Part shown: in pieces, positions 25,889 to 34,946 of the stretch
Numbering within the stretch: the first letter of the stretch is position 1
How the letters are laid out: each line of letters begins with the position of its first letter
DNA from: Bacteriovoracaceae bacterium
GTDB lineage: Bacteria; Bdellovibrionota; Bacteriovoracia; Bacteriovoracales; Bacteriovoracaceae
Direction of reading: 5' to 3'
NCBI GenBank assembly: GCA_016784965.1
Contig: JADHTQ010000014.1
Coordinates: forward strand, 1-64,000
Length of the DNA: 64,000 nt
Notes under the pieces: generated by a model
The model's input: the letters and a program-made list of their open reading frames with translations, nothing else
Databases searched by the model: none
What the model was told of the DNA's origin: nothing
Program-made: the position numbers and the translations under genes

Positions 25889-26613
25889 AATGGAACTACC
25901 ACGTGTTCGAGTATTTCTAATGTGGCCTTTGTCACTCCCTTGGTACCTTTAATCTTTTTTAAGATCGCTGGTAAATTGTCATCGCTCATACTTTTAAAAA
26001 AGGCCAAACGAAGGTGCTCCACTGTTTTTTGATGAAGCACTGGAAGATTTTCAATTATGTCTTCTACTGCTTGTAAGTCATTGAATTTAACTTTGAAGAC
26101 GCCAGTTAGCAGTCCAACTTGTTTTGTTTGCTTGTTATAGACAGCAAATGGCAATGTCTCATTTAGCTCTTCATCATCGGAGCTAGTGACAAATCTATGG
26201 CCAAATTTAGTTAATAAAACCTTGGCCCGGGGGAAGTCCTCATATTTTTTAGCGATTTTTTGGGGAAAGACATTGGGAAGCAGTACAAACTGTTGACCGC
26301 GCTCATTTACAGCAAAGGTCCTCTTGCTGGGCAATGTGGGCAAAAGGCGCAAACTAAAGGGTTTAGGCCTAAAAGCATTTGCTCGCCCTCTCAAGGCCAT
26401 TTTTTTTAAATGCCTATCTACTTTTACTTTTATGCTGGCCGGCTTTCTTTTTGCGACTTTGGGCCGCTTTTTTATGGGTTGTTTTTTTGCTTTTTTTAGT
26501 TTTTTAGCAATAATTACTGCGGGTTGGGCCTTTTTGTCATGCTGCTGATTTAAAATATAAACCTCACATAGCAAGACTGAGAATATGAAAATATAGAAAA
26601 ATTTATGCGACAT
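25885..26613 (-). CDS. Membrane-anchored protein, candidate separate prodomain for the subtilase
   Basis: 242 residues. Residues 1-20 form a hydrophobic signal or anchor. Residues 25-75 are Lys/Arg/Pro-rich. The last about 120 residues form a compact alpha/beta domain (VGLLTGVFKVKFND...VEHLRLAFFKSMSDDNLPA) ending VTKATLEILEHVVVPL. Strand-helix pattern, size and a C-terminus of the type V-x-x-V-E resemble S8 propeptides. Its stop overlaps the start of the protease gene (ATGA), so the two are translationally coupled and made in equal order, propeptide first. A prodomain/chaperone role in trans is my inference; sequence similarity is not established. A TATAAT (26658-26663, minus strand) about 45 bases upstream is a possible -10 box. 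Confidence 0.6.
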   Translation of the reverse strand: MSHKFFYIFIFSVLLCEVYILNQQHDKKAQPAVIIAKKLKKAKKQPIKKRPKVAKRKPASIKVKVDRHLKKMALRGRANAFRPKPFSLRLLPTLPSKRTFAVNERGQQFVLLPNVFPQKIAKKYEDFPRAKVLLTKFGHRFVTSSDDEELNETLPFAVYNKQTKQVGLLTGVFKVKFNDLQAVEDIIENLPVLHQKTVEHLRLAFFKSMSDDNLPAILKKIKGTKGVTKATLEILEHVVVPL

Positions 26614-26756
26614 ATCTATTTACCCACCCACAGAGTCTATAACATGTCTACATCGGCATTATACCAGTGATCTTTAGTCTTCTTTTAAAAGTAAAATTCA
26701 CTTGATATTTTCTAAGCAAGTGCCGATAGAAATAGTAACTAGTTAAAAATTCATTA

Positions 26757-26777
26757 TATAGAAGAAACTTTTCTATA
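26757..26777 (+). promoter_or_regulatory. Inverted repeat before the ribosome binding site
   Basis: TATAGAA and TTCTATA (26757-26763, 26771-26777) flank a seven-base spacer and end where the AAGGAG ribosome binding site begins, 12 bases before the ATG at 26789. It could be an operator or a small leader hairpin. Confidence 0.3.
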
Positions 26778-26788
26778 AGGAGATTGTA

Positions 26789-27484
26789 ATGAATGCTCTT
26801 AAATGGTCTTTGCTTATAGTTTTACTGCTAAATATGGTAGTGCCCAGCGGGTTTGGTGCCTCTTTGTCCAGAAGGGTTTCAAGACTTACAACTAAGTCCA
26901 AAAAAACAAATAAAGATGTCTCCTCTTTAAAAAGAAAGGTATCTAAAGTTGAAAAAAGAGTTGCTGGGGTAGAAGTACAACAGCAAAAGGTTAAGGGTAT
27001 TGCTAAAAAATTTCAAAGCATAGAGGAGAAAATGACGTCTGTAGGTGTCATCCAAGACAAGTTGCAAGCAAAGCTTATGGCCCTTGAAAAAAGACCGGCC
27101 CCCAAGGCCAGTTCAGGACAACTGCTGAATAAAATTGATGTGAAGATTAAAAATAAAATTGATCACGAAATGACTGTCCTTAGCAAGCATATTAAGTTAG
27201 AAAGCAGCAAACATGAGGAATCATTTGCCAAGCTAGATACTCACTTTTTGATCCTCTATATTATTTTGGGAGTTCTAACAGTACTTGTTATTATTACCAT
27301 GTACTTAGCACTAAGAAGAGGCAAGACGGTGGTAAGAAAGAAAATGATAGTAAAAAGAAGTAAACAACCAGTTATCGAAAATGAAGTAGATACCCCACAG
27401 ACACCTGATGAAACACCTGACATGCCTCCAATGGTAACTAGTGATATGGCAGACAGCGAACACAAGTATAGGGATGATGATTAA
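26789..27484 (+). CDS. Exported coiled-coil protein with one membrane segment
   Basis: 231 residues. A signal peptide (residues 1-24, GFG-ASL) is followed by a basic coiled coil (residues 30-145: SSLKRKVSKVEKRVAGVE). A single membrane helix is near 153-173 (LILYIILGVLTVLVIITMYL). A basic stretch (RRGKTVVRKKMIVKRSK) and an acidic, Pro-rich tail follow. The coiled coil would sit in the periplasm and the tail in the cytoplasm. No family is recognised. The AAGGAG site is strong. The next gene begins inside its last codons. Confidence 0.65.
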   Translation: MNALKWSLLIVLLLNMVVPSGFGASLSRRVSRLTTKSKKTNKDVSSLKRKVSKVEKRVAGVEVQQQKVKGIAKKFQSIEEKMTSVGVIQDKLQAKLMALEKRPAPKASSGQLLNKIDVKIKNKIDHEMTVLSKHIKLESSKHEESFAKLDTHFLILYIILGVLTVLVIITMYLALRRGKTVVRKKMIVKRSKQPVIENEVDTPQTPDETPDMPPMVTSDMADSEHKYRDDD

Positions 27485-28010
27485 TAGAGACCATATCTTA
27501 AGATTATATTTTGTCATAGGGCTACTAGTTGGTGTCGCTTTTTCAAATGACTTGAGAGCTCAATCTAAAGAAGCAAGTCCAAATTCCCTTGATGATGAGT
27601 TAAATCAAACGCTGAAGGTATTTAGAGAGCTTGATAGCAACCAAATCAAAGAAATGATGTTTGCAAACTCAAAAGGGCAACCCTACGAACAATACCTCAA
27701 AAAAAATCCTAAGATCTTAGATTTTGCAGTTAGGGTCATGCAAGATAAATCGGCGATACCGTCTGTTTTAAAAATATCTAGGGATAAGACAAGGCTTATC
27801 TATTTTGGTCTAACGATTCTTGGAACCATTATCTTTGGATATGTTGCCTTTGATGCCAGTAAGAAAAAAAGGAATGCATTTGGCCGCATATTGTATGGCC
27901 TAAAAAAATTCCTAATTCTAACTACTCTTCGATTTATCGCCTTTTGTGGCTTTTTTTATAAAGACCTTACTCCGATATGGAACATCTTTGTGGATGTATT
28001 ATTGAAATAG
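27477..28010 (+). CDS. Exported small membrane protein of unknown function
   Basis: About 177 residues if translation begins at the ATG at 27477; ATGs at 27441 and 27474 are alternatives and the ribosome binding site does not decide. It overlaps the previous gene by eight bases, indicating coupling. A signal-like hydrophobic stretch ends near LRA-QSK. A helical soluble part follows, then one or two membrane segments near residues 105-125 (FGLTILGTIIFGYVAF) and 145-165. No family is recognised. Together with the previous gene it may form a two-subunit envelope complex. Confidence 0.55.
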   Translation: MINRDHILRLYFVIGLLVGVAFSNDLRAQSKEASPNSLDDELNQTLKVFRELDSNQIKEMMFANSKGQPYEQYLKKNPKILDFAVRVMQDKSAIPSVLKISRDKTRLIYFGLTILGTIIFGYVAFDASKKKRNAFGRILYGLKKFLILTTLRFIAFCGFFYKDLTPIWNIFVDVLLK

Positions 28011-28525
28011 ATTAACAAAAAAAGCATGTACTTTTTATAGACTCGGCAAAAAACAAATGACAACACGGGCCTTTAAAAACTATTTCTTCTAAAAAAATTG
28101 ACACTTCATCTTACATTTGCAGGTGTTTGATATTAAATATTTGAATGATGGAGGAGTTGCACTTTTTTAAATCCTTTCTTACATTAACCATCAATTCATC
28201 AAAAGAAATTGAATCTATGCAGTATACTGCAAAAATACAAACTTTGATGTCATCAAATGCGTGGCACAAGGGATGCAAAGAGCTATGGTAGACATTGAGG
28301 GGGTAGAACATACTTATAATGGCTCTTTAGGAGAACAGGAGTTTAATGAGATTTGTGCAGAGTCAAATTACGCAACAACTCTTTTTCTTACATGCATATA
28401 AGACTATCAACTTATTCAAAGCCTAATATTGACGCTAAACTCCTGAATTTAATAATAATAAAGGGTTTGACAAATAATTGCTAATGCAAGATTATGCTCT
28501 CAATTTATTTTAAGGAGTATTAAAG
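28011..28525. other. 515-bp gap with short coding-like fragments
   Basis: No full gene is seen. Two short plus-strand stretches read like protein in different frames. One opens at the ATG at 28148 (MEELHFFKSFLTLTINSSKE) and stops near 28292. The other runs from about 28213 to 28399 and contains GMQRAMVDIEGVEHTYNGS. Together they could be a decayed or frameshifted gene. A near-consensus sigma-54 pattern, TGGCAC-AAGGG-ATGCA (28262-28277), falls inside it. A sigma-70 promoter for the next gene lies at the right end. Confidence 0.3.
28467..28495 (+). promoter_or_regulatory. Sigma-70 promoter of the Gly-rich mini-protein
   Basis: TTGACA (28467-28472), a 17-base spacer and GATTAT (28490-28495) lie 31 bases upstream of the ATG at 28526. 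Confidence 0.6.
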
Positions 28526-28786
28526 ATGAATGATCTCGCAAAAGGTGGATTGACAAAAGGAACCGGCATAGGCGTTGGGTTGGGTTCAATTGCGGTAGCA
28601 GGTCCTGTGCACGGACTTTCAAGCGCTGGTATAACCAGCGGTCTTGGCGCATTAGGTGCAGGCTCTATGCTTGCAGGTCTCTTTGTTGCTGGCGCAATTA
28701 CGGTTGGAACCGTGTATGCCATCAACAGGGTAGTTGAAGCTGCTGGCGGAGTAGGTGATCTTTTAAAAACTGCATATGCAGAATAA
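28526..28786 (+). CDS. Gly/Ala-rich hydrophobic mini-protein
   Basis: 86 residues. A strong AAGGAG site 9 bases upstream and a good promoter show it is expressed. The first eight residues end in a double glycine (MNDLAKGG). The rest is low in charge and very rich in Gly, Ala, Val and Ser, with G-x-G and GxxxG spacing (GITSGLGALGAGSMLAGLFV) and a final amphipathic helix (VVEAAGGVGDLLKTAYAE). The pattern resembles bacteriocin precursors or glycine-zipper membrane peptides. No immunity or ABC export gene lies nearby, so the role stays open. Confidence 0.75.
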   Translation: MNDLAKGGLTKGTGIGVGLGSIAVAGPVHGLSSAGITSGLGALGAGSMLAGLFVAGAITVGTVYAINRVVEAAGGVGDLLKTAYAE

Positions 28787-29030
28787 AGATTTCTAAAACG
28801 CAATCATATATTTACAATTCATGCTTACTAAAGATGCCCAATTGTGTTGGCATTTAGCCGTTTTTTGCCAAACTTCACCAAACCTTAACAATTTAAAAAA
28901 TTCACTAACATTATGATATTTAAGCATAAAGCTACATTGCCAACAAACAGCAATACTATGTTGAGTTCGAGAGGTAAAATAGAAATATCCACATAAAAAT
29001 CCAATGTTTACCCAACATGAGGATGCTATC

Positions 29031-31796
29031 ATGAATACAAAAAGATATGTAAATTTACAATGTATGCTACCTTTTTTGTGTATTTTTATAATGTCTTGTA
29101 GTGGCCAGGACTCTAGTAAGTTGAGTGATTATAAAATCAGTTATAAAAATCACACAGGCGCATATTATCTCTTGGAAGCACAAGACTCCAAAGAAAACTC
29201 AAGCAAAACTATTAGTACTTTAGATATTGATAAAGATGGATTTATAGACATTATTGTGAGCGACACAGAGTTTGACGGCAAACGTGGGAGGGTAGAAGTT
29301 ACCTCCGGGGCAGATGGGAGCTTACTTTTTTCCAAAGAAGGTGAGGGCCAACATGACGGCTTTGGTAGCAGCGTTGCAGTTTTAGATATTGACGATGATG
29401 GTAATGATGATTTGATTATTGGTGCCCATTTGTATGATGGGATCAACAAAGTAGACACTGGCAAAATTTATATCTTTTCTGTTAGTGATGACTCTTTGAT
29501 CTTTGAACAAGAGGGAGAGCATAGTGAAGATTATTTTGGTTTTACAGTTTTAAGTAGTGAAGTTTGTCAGGGAGAATTAAATGATGTAGTTGTTGGTGCC
29601 CCAGGATTCGATGGCGAAAAAGGAATTGATACTGGAAAAATATATTTTAATTTTACAGACATGACCGTTGAAGGTGACCATGCAGGTGAGCATTTGGGAG
29701 AAACCATTTCAGTTGATGAAATAAATCGAACAAGAGAATGCAAAGAAGAGTTAACCGAAGAAACAGCACTAGAACCAAGTGATGCCAAAGAAGACAAAAA
29801 AGACAAAAAGGACAAAAAAGACAAGTTGGACCCTGAAGCTGAAATTATAAGATTAACTGGGGAGCTAGAGCTTGCCCAATTGACCAAAATTGAGGCAGAA
29901 AAAAACTTAGCAGATACTAATAATATGCTAGCAGATGCACTGGCAGAAGCTGCAGAGGCAATGGCAGCAAAAGTTAGTGCCGCCACGGTTAAAGATACCA
30001 CAGCTAGTGATGTAAGTAGGTTAACACAAGAATTACTTCTGGCAGAAGATGTAAAAAATACTTCACAAGAAGCATCATTGGCGGCCCAAGCAAACCTTTT
30101 AGCTGCTCAAATGGAAATGGCCGCAACAGAAGATAAAATACTACAATTGACTCAAGAGTTAGCAGTGGCCACTTCTTTGTTAGAAGATAAACAAATTGTA
30201 TTAAAACAGGCCACGCAGCAGTCTACAGAAGCTACCACAACTTTTAATCATGCAATTAAAAATGCAGAAGATGCAACGAGTGAGGCAACTAGATTGGCCC
30301 TGGAGTATGATAACCTTTTGGAGTCAGCAAAATCTAGTGAACAATTAATTAATGAGAGGGCCTCTAAGAGATTACAAGCTGATGAAACATTAAAAGCTAT
30401 GAGGACACAACAGGATCAGAAACTTGCTGCTTCTAGAGCTCTTGTGGATCAAAAAAGAAGTGATCGAAAACTTTTTAAAGATGAAAAGAGAGAAAAAAGA
30501 CGGGCAAAAAAAGATGAATTAGTGGCCCAAAACAGAGCAAAAAAAGATGAATTATATGCTTTGCAAAGTCAAAAGCTAAGTGACAGGCAGTTAGTTTATA
30601 TTAGTAGTAAAGAAGATGCCCAAAAAATCCAAGAAGAAGCTAAGAAAGTGGTAGAAGAAGCCACCCTAGAAGACTGCCAAATAGATGATGAAAAGACCCA
30701 TAAATCAAAAAGATATGAGCATAAACGACACTTTGGTAAGTATCTCCGAAAGTTTATATTTAGTAAGATCCGCAAGTCATGGAGTTTTCACCATTTTCAC
30801 CATAAGGATACACATTTTGAAAAAAGAGACCAAGAGCAATACCATGATGAGAAAACTAGAGAAATTAGCAGCAGATGTGATAATCAAACAACTCAACTAG
30901 AAAGTGCCAAAAAAATCGCAGATAATGCACAATTGGCCTTTGAAAGGGCCCAAGATCTCGTGATCCAAGGAGAAAAAGATTTGGTCTTATTGGCAGAAAC
31001 TTATGAAAGACAAATGGCCAAGAGGACAAAAAAAGATCAAGCCTTGAGTAAAAAAAGGAACAAAAAAGATGAGTTAAGGGTAAATAAAAGAGCAAATAAA
31101 GATGAAGTAGTGGCCAAACATAGAGCAGCAGAGGATCAAGAAATTTTAAGTAGAAGAATGCAAGAGGATGCACAAATTAAAGCTCTAAGGGCCAGTGAAG
31201 ATTCGGCCATATTAGAAAATAAAGACGAGTTTGATACTGCACTAGAGAGCGCAAAGCAAAAAGTTGAAGATGCACAACTTGTCGCCGCACAATTAAATAC
31301 TTTAGCTGAGTCTGCTAAAACTTATGCAGCTGAGTCCAAAGCAGATCAAAAGCTAGCAAGGCAAGCTACAATGGCCACAACCCAAGCTATAAAGTTAATC
31401 ACAGATCAACTTGCTCTTTTTGAAACAGATGTTTTGGAGGCTACAGTGGAAGAAGCAGCTGCAGTTTTACAACAGGCCAGTTTGGAGTTAGCTGTTGCAG
31501 TTAATGCAAAAAAGCAAGTAGAGAAACAATTGCAAAATGCCCAGACTTTAAGTGAGCAAGCACTTTTGGCATATAACAAAGCGAGTGAGTTATTGGAGTC
31601 AAAGCAAGCTGCAGTTGAGGAAGCTAGGTTGCAGGTAGAGCAAGCAAAAGCAGCACTAGAGCTTGTACTCCAGCAAGTAATCCTTCTTACTGATCAGCTA
31701 GAAGATGTTACAGCAAAGTCCAAAAAAGATAACAAACCAGATTGTAATCCTAACAGCAATATGAACTCAAGAGGATGCTCCGAAACAAAATCATAA
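29031..31796 (+). CDS. Lipoprotein with FG-GAP repeats and long coiled coil
   Basis: 921 residues from the ATG at 29031 (GAGGA upstream). The signal peptide ends in the lipobox FIMSC-S. Residues about 50-230 hold three FG-GAP/VCBS-type calcium-binding repeats (DIDKDGFIDIIVSD, DIDDDGNDDLIIGAHLYDG, DVVVGAPGFDG). A KDKK-repeat linker follows. The remaining about 660 residues are Ala/Glu/Lys coiled coil, with 14-residue repeats of the type RAKKDELxxxxR in two blocks. Between the blocks is a basic, His-rich insert of about 50 residues (RKSWSFHHFHHKDTHFEKRD). It ends with CNPNSNMNSRGC. The form suggests a surface rod with an integrin-like cap; function unknown. Confidence 0.85.
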   Translation: MNTKRYVNLQCMLPFLCIFIMSCSGQDSSKLSDYKISYKNHTGAYYLLEAQDSKENSSKTISTLDIDKDGFIDIIVSDTEFDGKRGRVEVTSGADGSLLFSKEGEGQHDGFGSSVAVLDIDDDGNDDLIIGAHLYDGINKVDTGKIYIFSVSDDSLIFEQEGEHSEDYFGFTVLSSEVCQGELNDVVVGAPGFDGEKGIDTGKIYFNFTDMTVEGDHAGEHLGETISVDEINRTRECKEELTEETALEPSDAKEDKKDKKDKKDKLDPEAEIIRLTGELELAQLTKIEAEKNLADTNNMLADALAEAAEAMAAKVSAATVKDTTASDVSRLTQELLLAEDVKNTSQEASLAAQANLLAAQMEMAATEDKILQLTQELAVATSLLEDKQIVLKQATQQSTEATTTFNHAIKNAEDATSEATRLALEYDNLLESAKSSEQLINERASKRLQADETLKAMRTQQDQKLAASRALVDQKRSDRKLFKDEKREKRRAKKDELVAQNRAKKDELYALQSQKLSDRQLVYISSKEDAQKIQEEAKKVVEEATLEDCQIDDEKTHKSKRYEHKRHFGKYLRKFIFSKIRKSWSFHHFHHKDTHFEKRDQEQYHDEKTREISSRCDNQTTQLESAKKIADNAQLAFERAQDLVIQGEKDLVLLAETYERQMAKRTKKDQALSKKRNKKDELRVNKRANKDEVVAKHRAAEDQEILSRRMQEDAQIKALRASEDSAILENKDEFDTALESAKQKVEDAQLVAAQLNTLAESAKTYAAESKADQKLARQATMATTQAIKLITDQLALFETDVLEATVEEAAAVLQQASLELAVAVNAKKQVEKQLQNAQTLSEQALLAYNKASELLESKQAAVEEARLQVEQAKAALELVLQQVILLTDQLEDVTAKSKKDNKPDCNPNSNMNSRGCSETKS

Positions 31797-31892
31797 TCAA
31801 ATGCCATTATATACTTTCAAAAACTTCCGAAGTATTGCAGTTTTGGCCTTTATGAATATAATATTTTATTATAAGATATAATAGAGGTACTA

Positions 31893-33224
31893 ATGAAAAA
31901 AATAATATTTCAGTTAACATTTATGACTTTGCTACTAACAACCTTTTGGCCAGACGTTGGTGCAACAGATGGACCACATTACTTTTTGCAGAAAATGGGA
32001 TTTTCAATTTTTACAACTCCTGCAAAAAATTTTAAGCTTAACAATCTAGATGGGAAACCGGTCTCTTTGGAGCAATACAAGGGCAAGTGGATATTTATTA
32101 CTTTTTGGGCCACCTGGTGTGGAACATGTCACACAGAAATTCCAGCACTTCAAAGGCTTCATCAACAATTTAAAAATCAAAACGTTGTTATTTTAGGCGT
32201 CTCTATTGATACAAGCAACATTGAGGATGTAAAAAAATTGATTAAAAGCGCTGGGGTGAGCTTTCCAATCTTGTTAGACGACAAAAATGAAGTGGTGACA
32301 AGTTATAGGGCCCACTCAATACCCAGTATGTACGTAATATCCCCCGACTGGAAAATTGTTGGTCTGACAAGATCAGCGGCAAATTGGGATTCTCCCTCTA
32401 TCGTGAACAGTTTAAAACAACTGATTACCTTTAAGACGGTCAAGGATGTAGAGCCCGAGAAAATGACCATTGGTGGTGGAGCCATTAGTATTCCTAAAGA
32501 ACTAGTTCCCCCGAGTATAAAAATTTCGATGGTATATGATAACTATCTGGTAGGAGAGGTCATTCCTATGGATGTTTTAGTTTCCTGGAGTGGTGACGCC
32601 AGGCAGTATACATTTAAAGAGCCAAAATTATTTTTACCAAAAAACGTTTTGCAAAAACAGTCAACCTCAGAAAGTAACACTAACATACTGGGTTCAACTA
32701 AAAGGTACAAATTTCCGCTGATCATCAATGAGGTTGGTGAGTATGAGCTTGGGCCTGTGGAGCTATCTTATCGATCTCGATTTGGTAAAGAGGATCAATA
32801 TTTTCGTGCCCCTGCAGTCAAAATATCTGTCATAACAGGGGCCATAGACCCTAAGCTGTACATTTACTTATTACCAGCGCTTGGAGTAATCTTGGTTTTG
32901 TCACTTGCCTGGGCACTGTTTTTAAAGAGACTTAAAAAAAGAAACTCAGAGCTAATAGCAAGTATGACTAGTGACTATGACTTTAGTGCAGAGATAAACG
33001 CCCTTTTTGCAACCAAAAACACTTCACTGGGCAATAAGTATGAGGTGGAGCTGTTGGAGCTTTATTGGAAAATTTTAAAAGATGCAAAAGCAGACAGAAA
33101 ACAGCAAGACGAAGCTTTTTTGGCAATTGAAAAAACTAAAATTGTGGGCCAGCGACTTAGTCCTGAGGAAGTAAGCTATTTTGAAAACCAAATAAAGAAG
33201 TTTATAAAAGATACCAAAGAGTGA
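31893..33224 (+). CDS. Exported TlpA-like thioredoxin joined to a BatD-like domain
   Basis: 443 residues. A signal peptide covers residues 1-25. A TlpA/ResA-type thioredoxin domain (about 45-180) has the redox motif WATWCGTCHTEIPAL and the cis-proline loop HSIPSMYVI. From about 205 to 325 comes a beta-sandwich (YDNYLVGEVIPMDVLVSWSG) like the BatD/oxygen-tolerance domain. A membrane helix follows near 330-350, then a charged cytoplasmic tail. The thioredoxin domain would reduce or carry electrons to periplasmic disulfides, and the fusion ties this to a membrane-anchored protein like those of aerotolerance operons. There are no other bat genes nearby. Confidence 0.85.
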   Translation: MKKIIFQLTFMTLLLTTFWPDVGATDGPHYFLQKMGFSIFTTPAKNFKLNNLDGKPVSLEQYKGKWIFITFWATWCGTCHTEIPALQRLHQQFKNQNVVILGVSIDTSNIEDVKKLIKSAGVSFPILLDDKNEVVTSYRAHSIPSMYVISPDWKIVGLTRSAANWDSPSIVNSLKQLITFKTVKDVEPEKMTIGGGAISIPKELVPPSIKISMVYDNYLVGEVIPMDVLVSWSGDARQYTFKEPKLFLPKNVLQKQSTSESNTNILGSTKRYKFPLIINEVGEYELGPVELSYRSRFGKEDQYFRAPAVKISVITGAIDPKLYIYLLPALGVILVLSLAWALFLKRLKKRNSELIASMTSDYDFSAEINALFATKNTSLGNKYEVELLELYWKILKDAKADRKQQDEAFLAIEKTKIVGQRLSPEEVSYFENQIKKFIKDTKE

Positions 33225-33360
33225 AAAAAATACACAGTCACAGGTAAATCATTACAGTAAATATAAAAGTCTAATTCCCTTTCATTTTTTCTATGTTATT
33301 CGACAAAAGAAGAATCGTTGGTTCACAAAAACTACTTACAAATTTATTTAGGAGAAATGT

Positions 33361-33879
33361 ATGAAAAACTTGCTTTTATTAACACTATTAGTATTTATCA
33401 GTACTGCTTCAAACGCAACCACTGGAACTAGAGGAGAGACAACACAATATTGTGGAGGATTTGGCGCAGTTCAATGTAGTGAAGGCTTTAGATGCAAACG
33501 TTATCAGGGGACAGATTTTGGTACTTGTGTAGCTACACCTTCAATACCACCTTACACTCAACCTGATTCAAGTCGTTGTGAGGCGGCCAAAAATATCGGA
33601 ACTCAGCTATCAAAAATATATATTGTTAATGATTTATATTGTACTAAAGATGCTGACTGCTCTGAAGTTAACTACGTGGGAGGAAGCTTGTGTGGTGCTC
33701 GTATGGTTAATGCCGTTGGGAAAGCAGGTTATGAATTAATGCTTGAGTCCACTCAGTACAAACGCATTAAGCAGATTGTAGATGCAGCAGATTTTTGTGG
33801 ACCAATTCCTTCGTGTGCACCAAGGCCTGAGGGAGAGCTTAAGTGTATTTCTGCCCAATGCCAATTTAAAATGCTTTAA
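33361..33879 (+). CDS. Small secreted cysteine-rich protein
   Basis: 172 residues. The signal peptide ends near SNA-TTG. Twelve cysteines are spread over the mature protein. An opening block (YCGGFGAVQCSEGFRCKRYQ) resembles the short Cys-rich, Kazal/EGF-like modules of secreted bacterial proteins. A second part begins RCEAAKN and ends CISAQCQFKML. Even cysteine number and export imply disulfides. An AGGAG site precedes the ATG. Function unknown; protease-inhibitor-like or surface-binding roles are possible. Confidence 0.75.
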   Translation: MKNLLLLTLLVFISTASNATTGTRGETTQYCGGFGAVQCSEGFRCKRYQGTDFGTCVATPSIPPYTQPDSSRCEAAKNIGTQLSKIYIVNDLYCTKDADCSEVNYVGGSLCGARMVNAVGKAGYELMLESTQYKRIKQIVDAADFCGPIPSCAPRPEGELKCISAQCQFKML

Positions 33880-34016
33880 AATTTATCTATTTAAACTATT
33901 TGGCATAACTATTAATTAAATTCCATATATTAATAATAATTGCTAAACAGTTTAAATGAAATATCGCATCATCAATATTCCGTTGTTTTTGTACCTGGTA
34001 GTTCTAGGAGAGATAC

Positions 34017-34931
34017 ATGTTGTTGAAATGCGATAGATACATCTTGATTTCAGTTCTGTGCACCATTATGGTAAGTGCCAATTCAGAGGTGTACGATATG
34101 AGAGCTGTCGTACCTTCAGATTGTCTACACTCACTGCAGCTTTTTGTCCCAGGACAACCTCTAAGTAAAACTCGTTTACTTAAATTAACACGACCAACAG
34201 TCGAACTTCTAAAGGATCTACTAAAAGATGAAATTACAAAACGCAAATTGATTATCCAGTTGGAAACAAAATTACACAGGCAGGGTAGGGGGATGTTATC
34301 CTTGGAGCGATCTGAGCTTAACGAGCAGTTAGAAGATCTCACGGTAGATCTAAAAGAGATTTTAAAGCAAAAAACAAAAGCACAAACACATATAACTTCA
34401 CTTGCAAATTTATCACTTGAAAGCAGTGGAATTGATCACACAGGTATTAGAAAAAAAATACATGACCTAGCTTTAATGCAATCAACTTCTGTGCCACAAC
34501 TAATTGACAGTATTGCTCACATTATGGCGCAAATTAAATTCAGACATACCACAGCATTAGATGCAGATGAGTTACTGGGAACAATAGAACAAACGATGCA
34601 AATACTTGCAGTGTTAAATAAAAATTTGGTTAGTTTTTTTGGCGAACAGAAGGTAGTTGAGATGGTAGGAGACTTGTCTTACATAATGATGAAATATAAT
34701 TCATCCTTTATGAGCAATTTTATTAATGATATGCGAAGTTTTGTAATGACTGAGTCATATTTTACCCATGTTTATGAAGGGCTTGGGCGTCTTTTGCAAG
34801 TTATGCCACGTGAGGTTGAACTCAAAAAAGAACAGATAATTCTTGAATATTTTTGTAAAAATGTACCTGACAACCTATTGCCATTTTGTGAAACAAGTTT
34901 TGTTATACCTATCATTAAACGGGTGCAATAG
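34017..34931 (+). CDS. Secreted helical protein, paralogue of 35846-36838
   Basis: 304 residues with a short signal peptide (cleavage near VSA-NSE). The mature part is mostly helical. It shares with the second copy a central THITSLANLSLE (THITALTSLSLE in the other) and the C-terminal pattern KEQ-I...FCKN/HVP-x-N-LL/VL-xFC. The two cysteines of that C-terminal block are conserved. AGGAGA precedes the ATG. No known family is recognised. The pair flanks a convergent/divergent hydrolase gene. Confidence 0.7.
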   Translation: MLLKCDRYILISVLCTIMVSANSEVYDMRAVVPSDCLHSLQLFVPGQPLSKTRLLKLTRPTVELLKDLLKDEITKRKLIIQLETKLHRQGRGMLSLERSELNEQLEDLTVDLKEILKQKTKAQTHITSLANLSLESSGIDHTGIRKKIHDLALMQSTSVPQLIDSIAHIMAQIKFRHTTALDADELLGTIEQTMQILAVLNKNLVSFFGEQKVVEMVGDLSYIMMKYNSSFMSNFINDMRSFVMTESYFTHVYEGLGRLLQVMPREVELKKEQIILEYFCKNVPDNLLPFCETSFVIPIIKRVQ

Positions 34932-34946
34932 ACACCCCGATGGGGG

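Noticed and set aside
28111-28311. Minus-strand 66-codon frame in the 28-kb gap.
   Set aside because: The plus-strand readings of the same DNA look more protein-like, and no ribosome binding site was found.
33889-33957. Inverted pair ATTTAAACT/AGTTTAAAT with a 51-base spacer.
   Set aside because: The arms are pure AT-rich words in a very AT-rich gap and can arise by chance.
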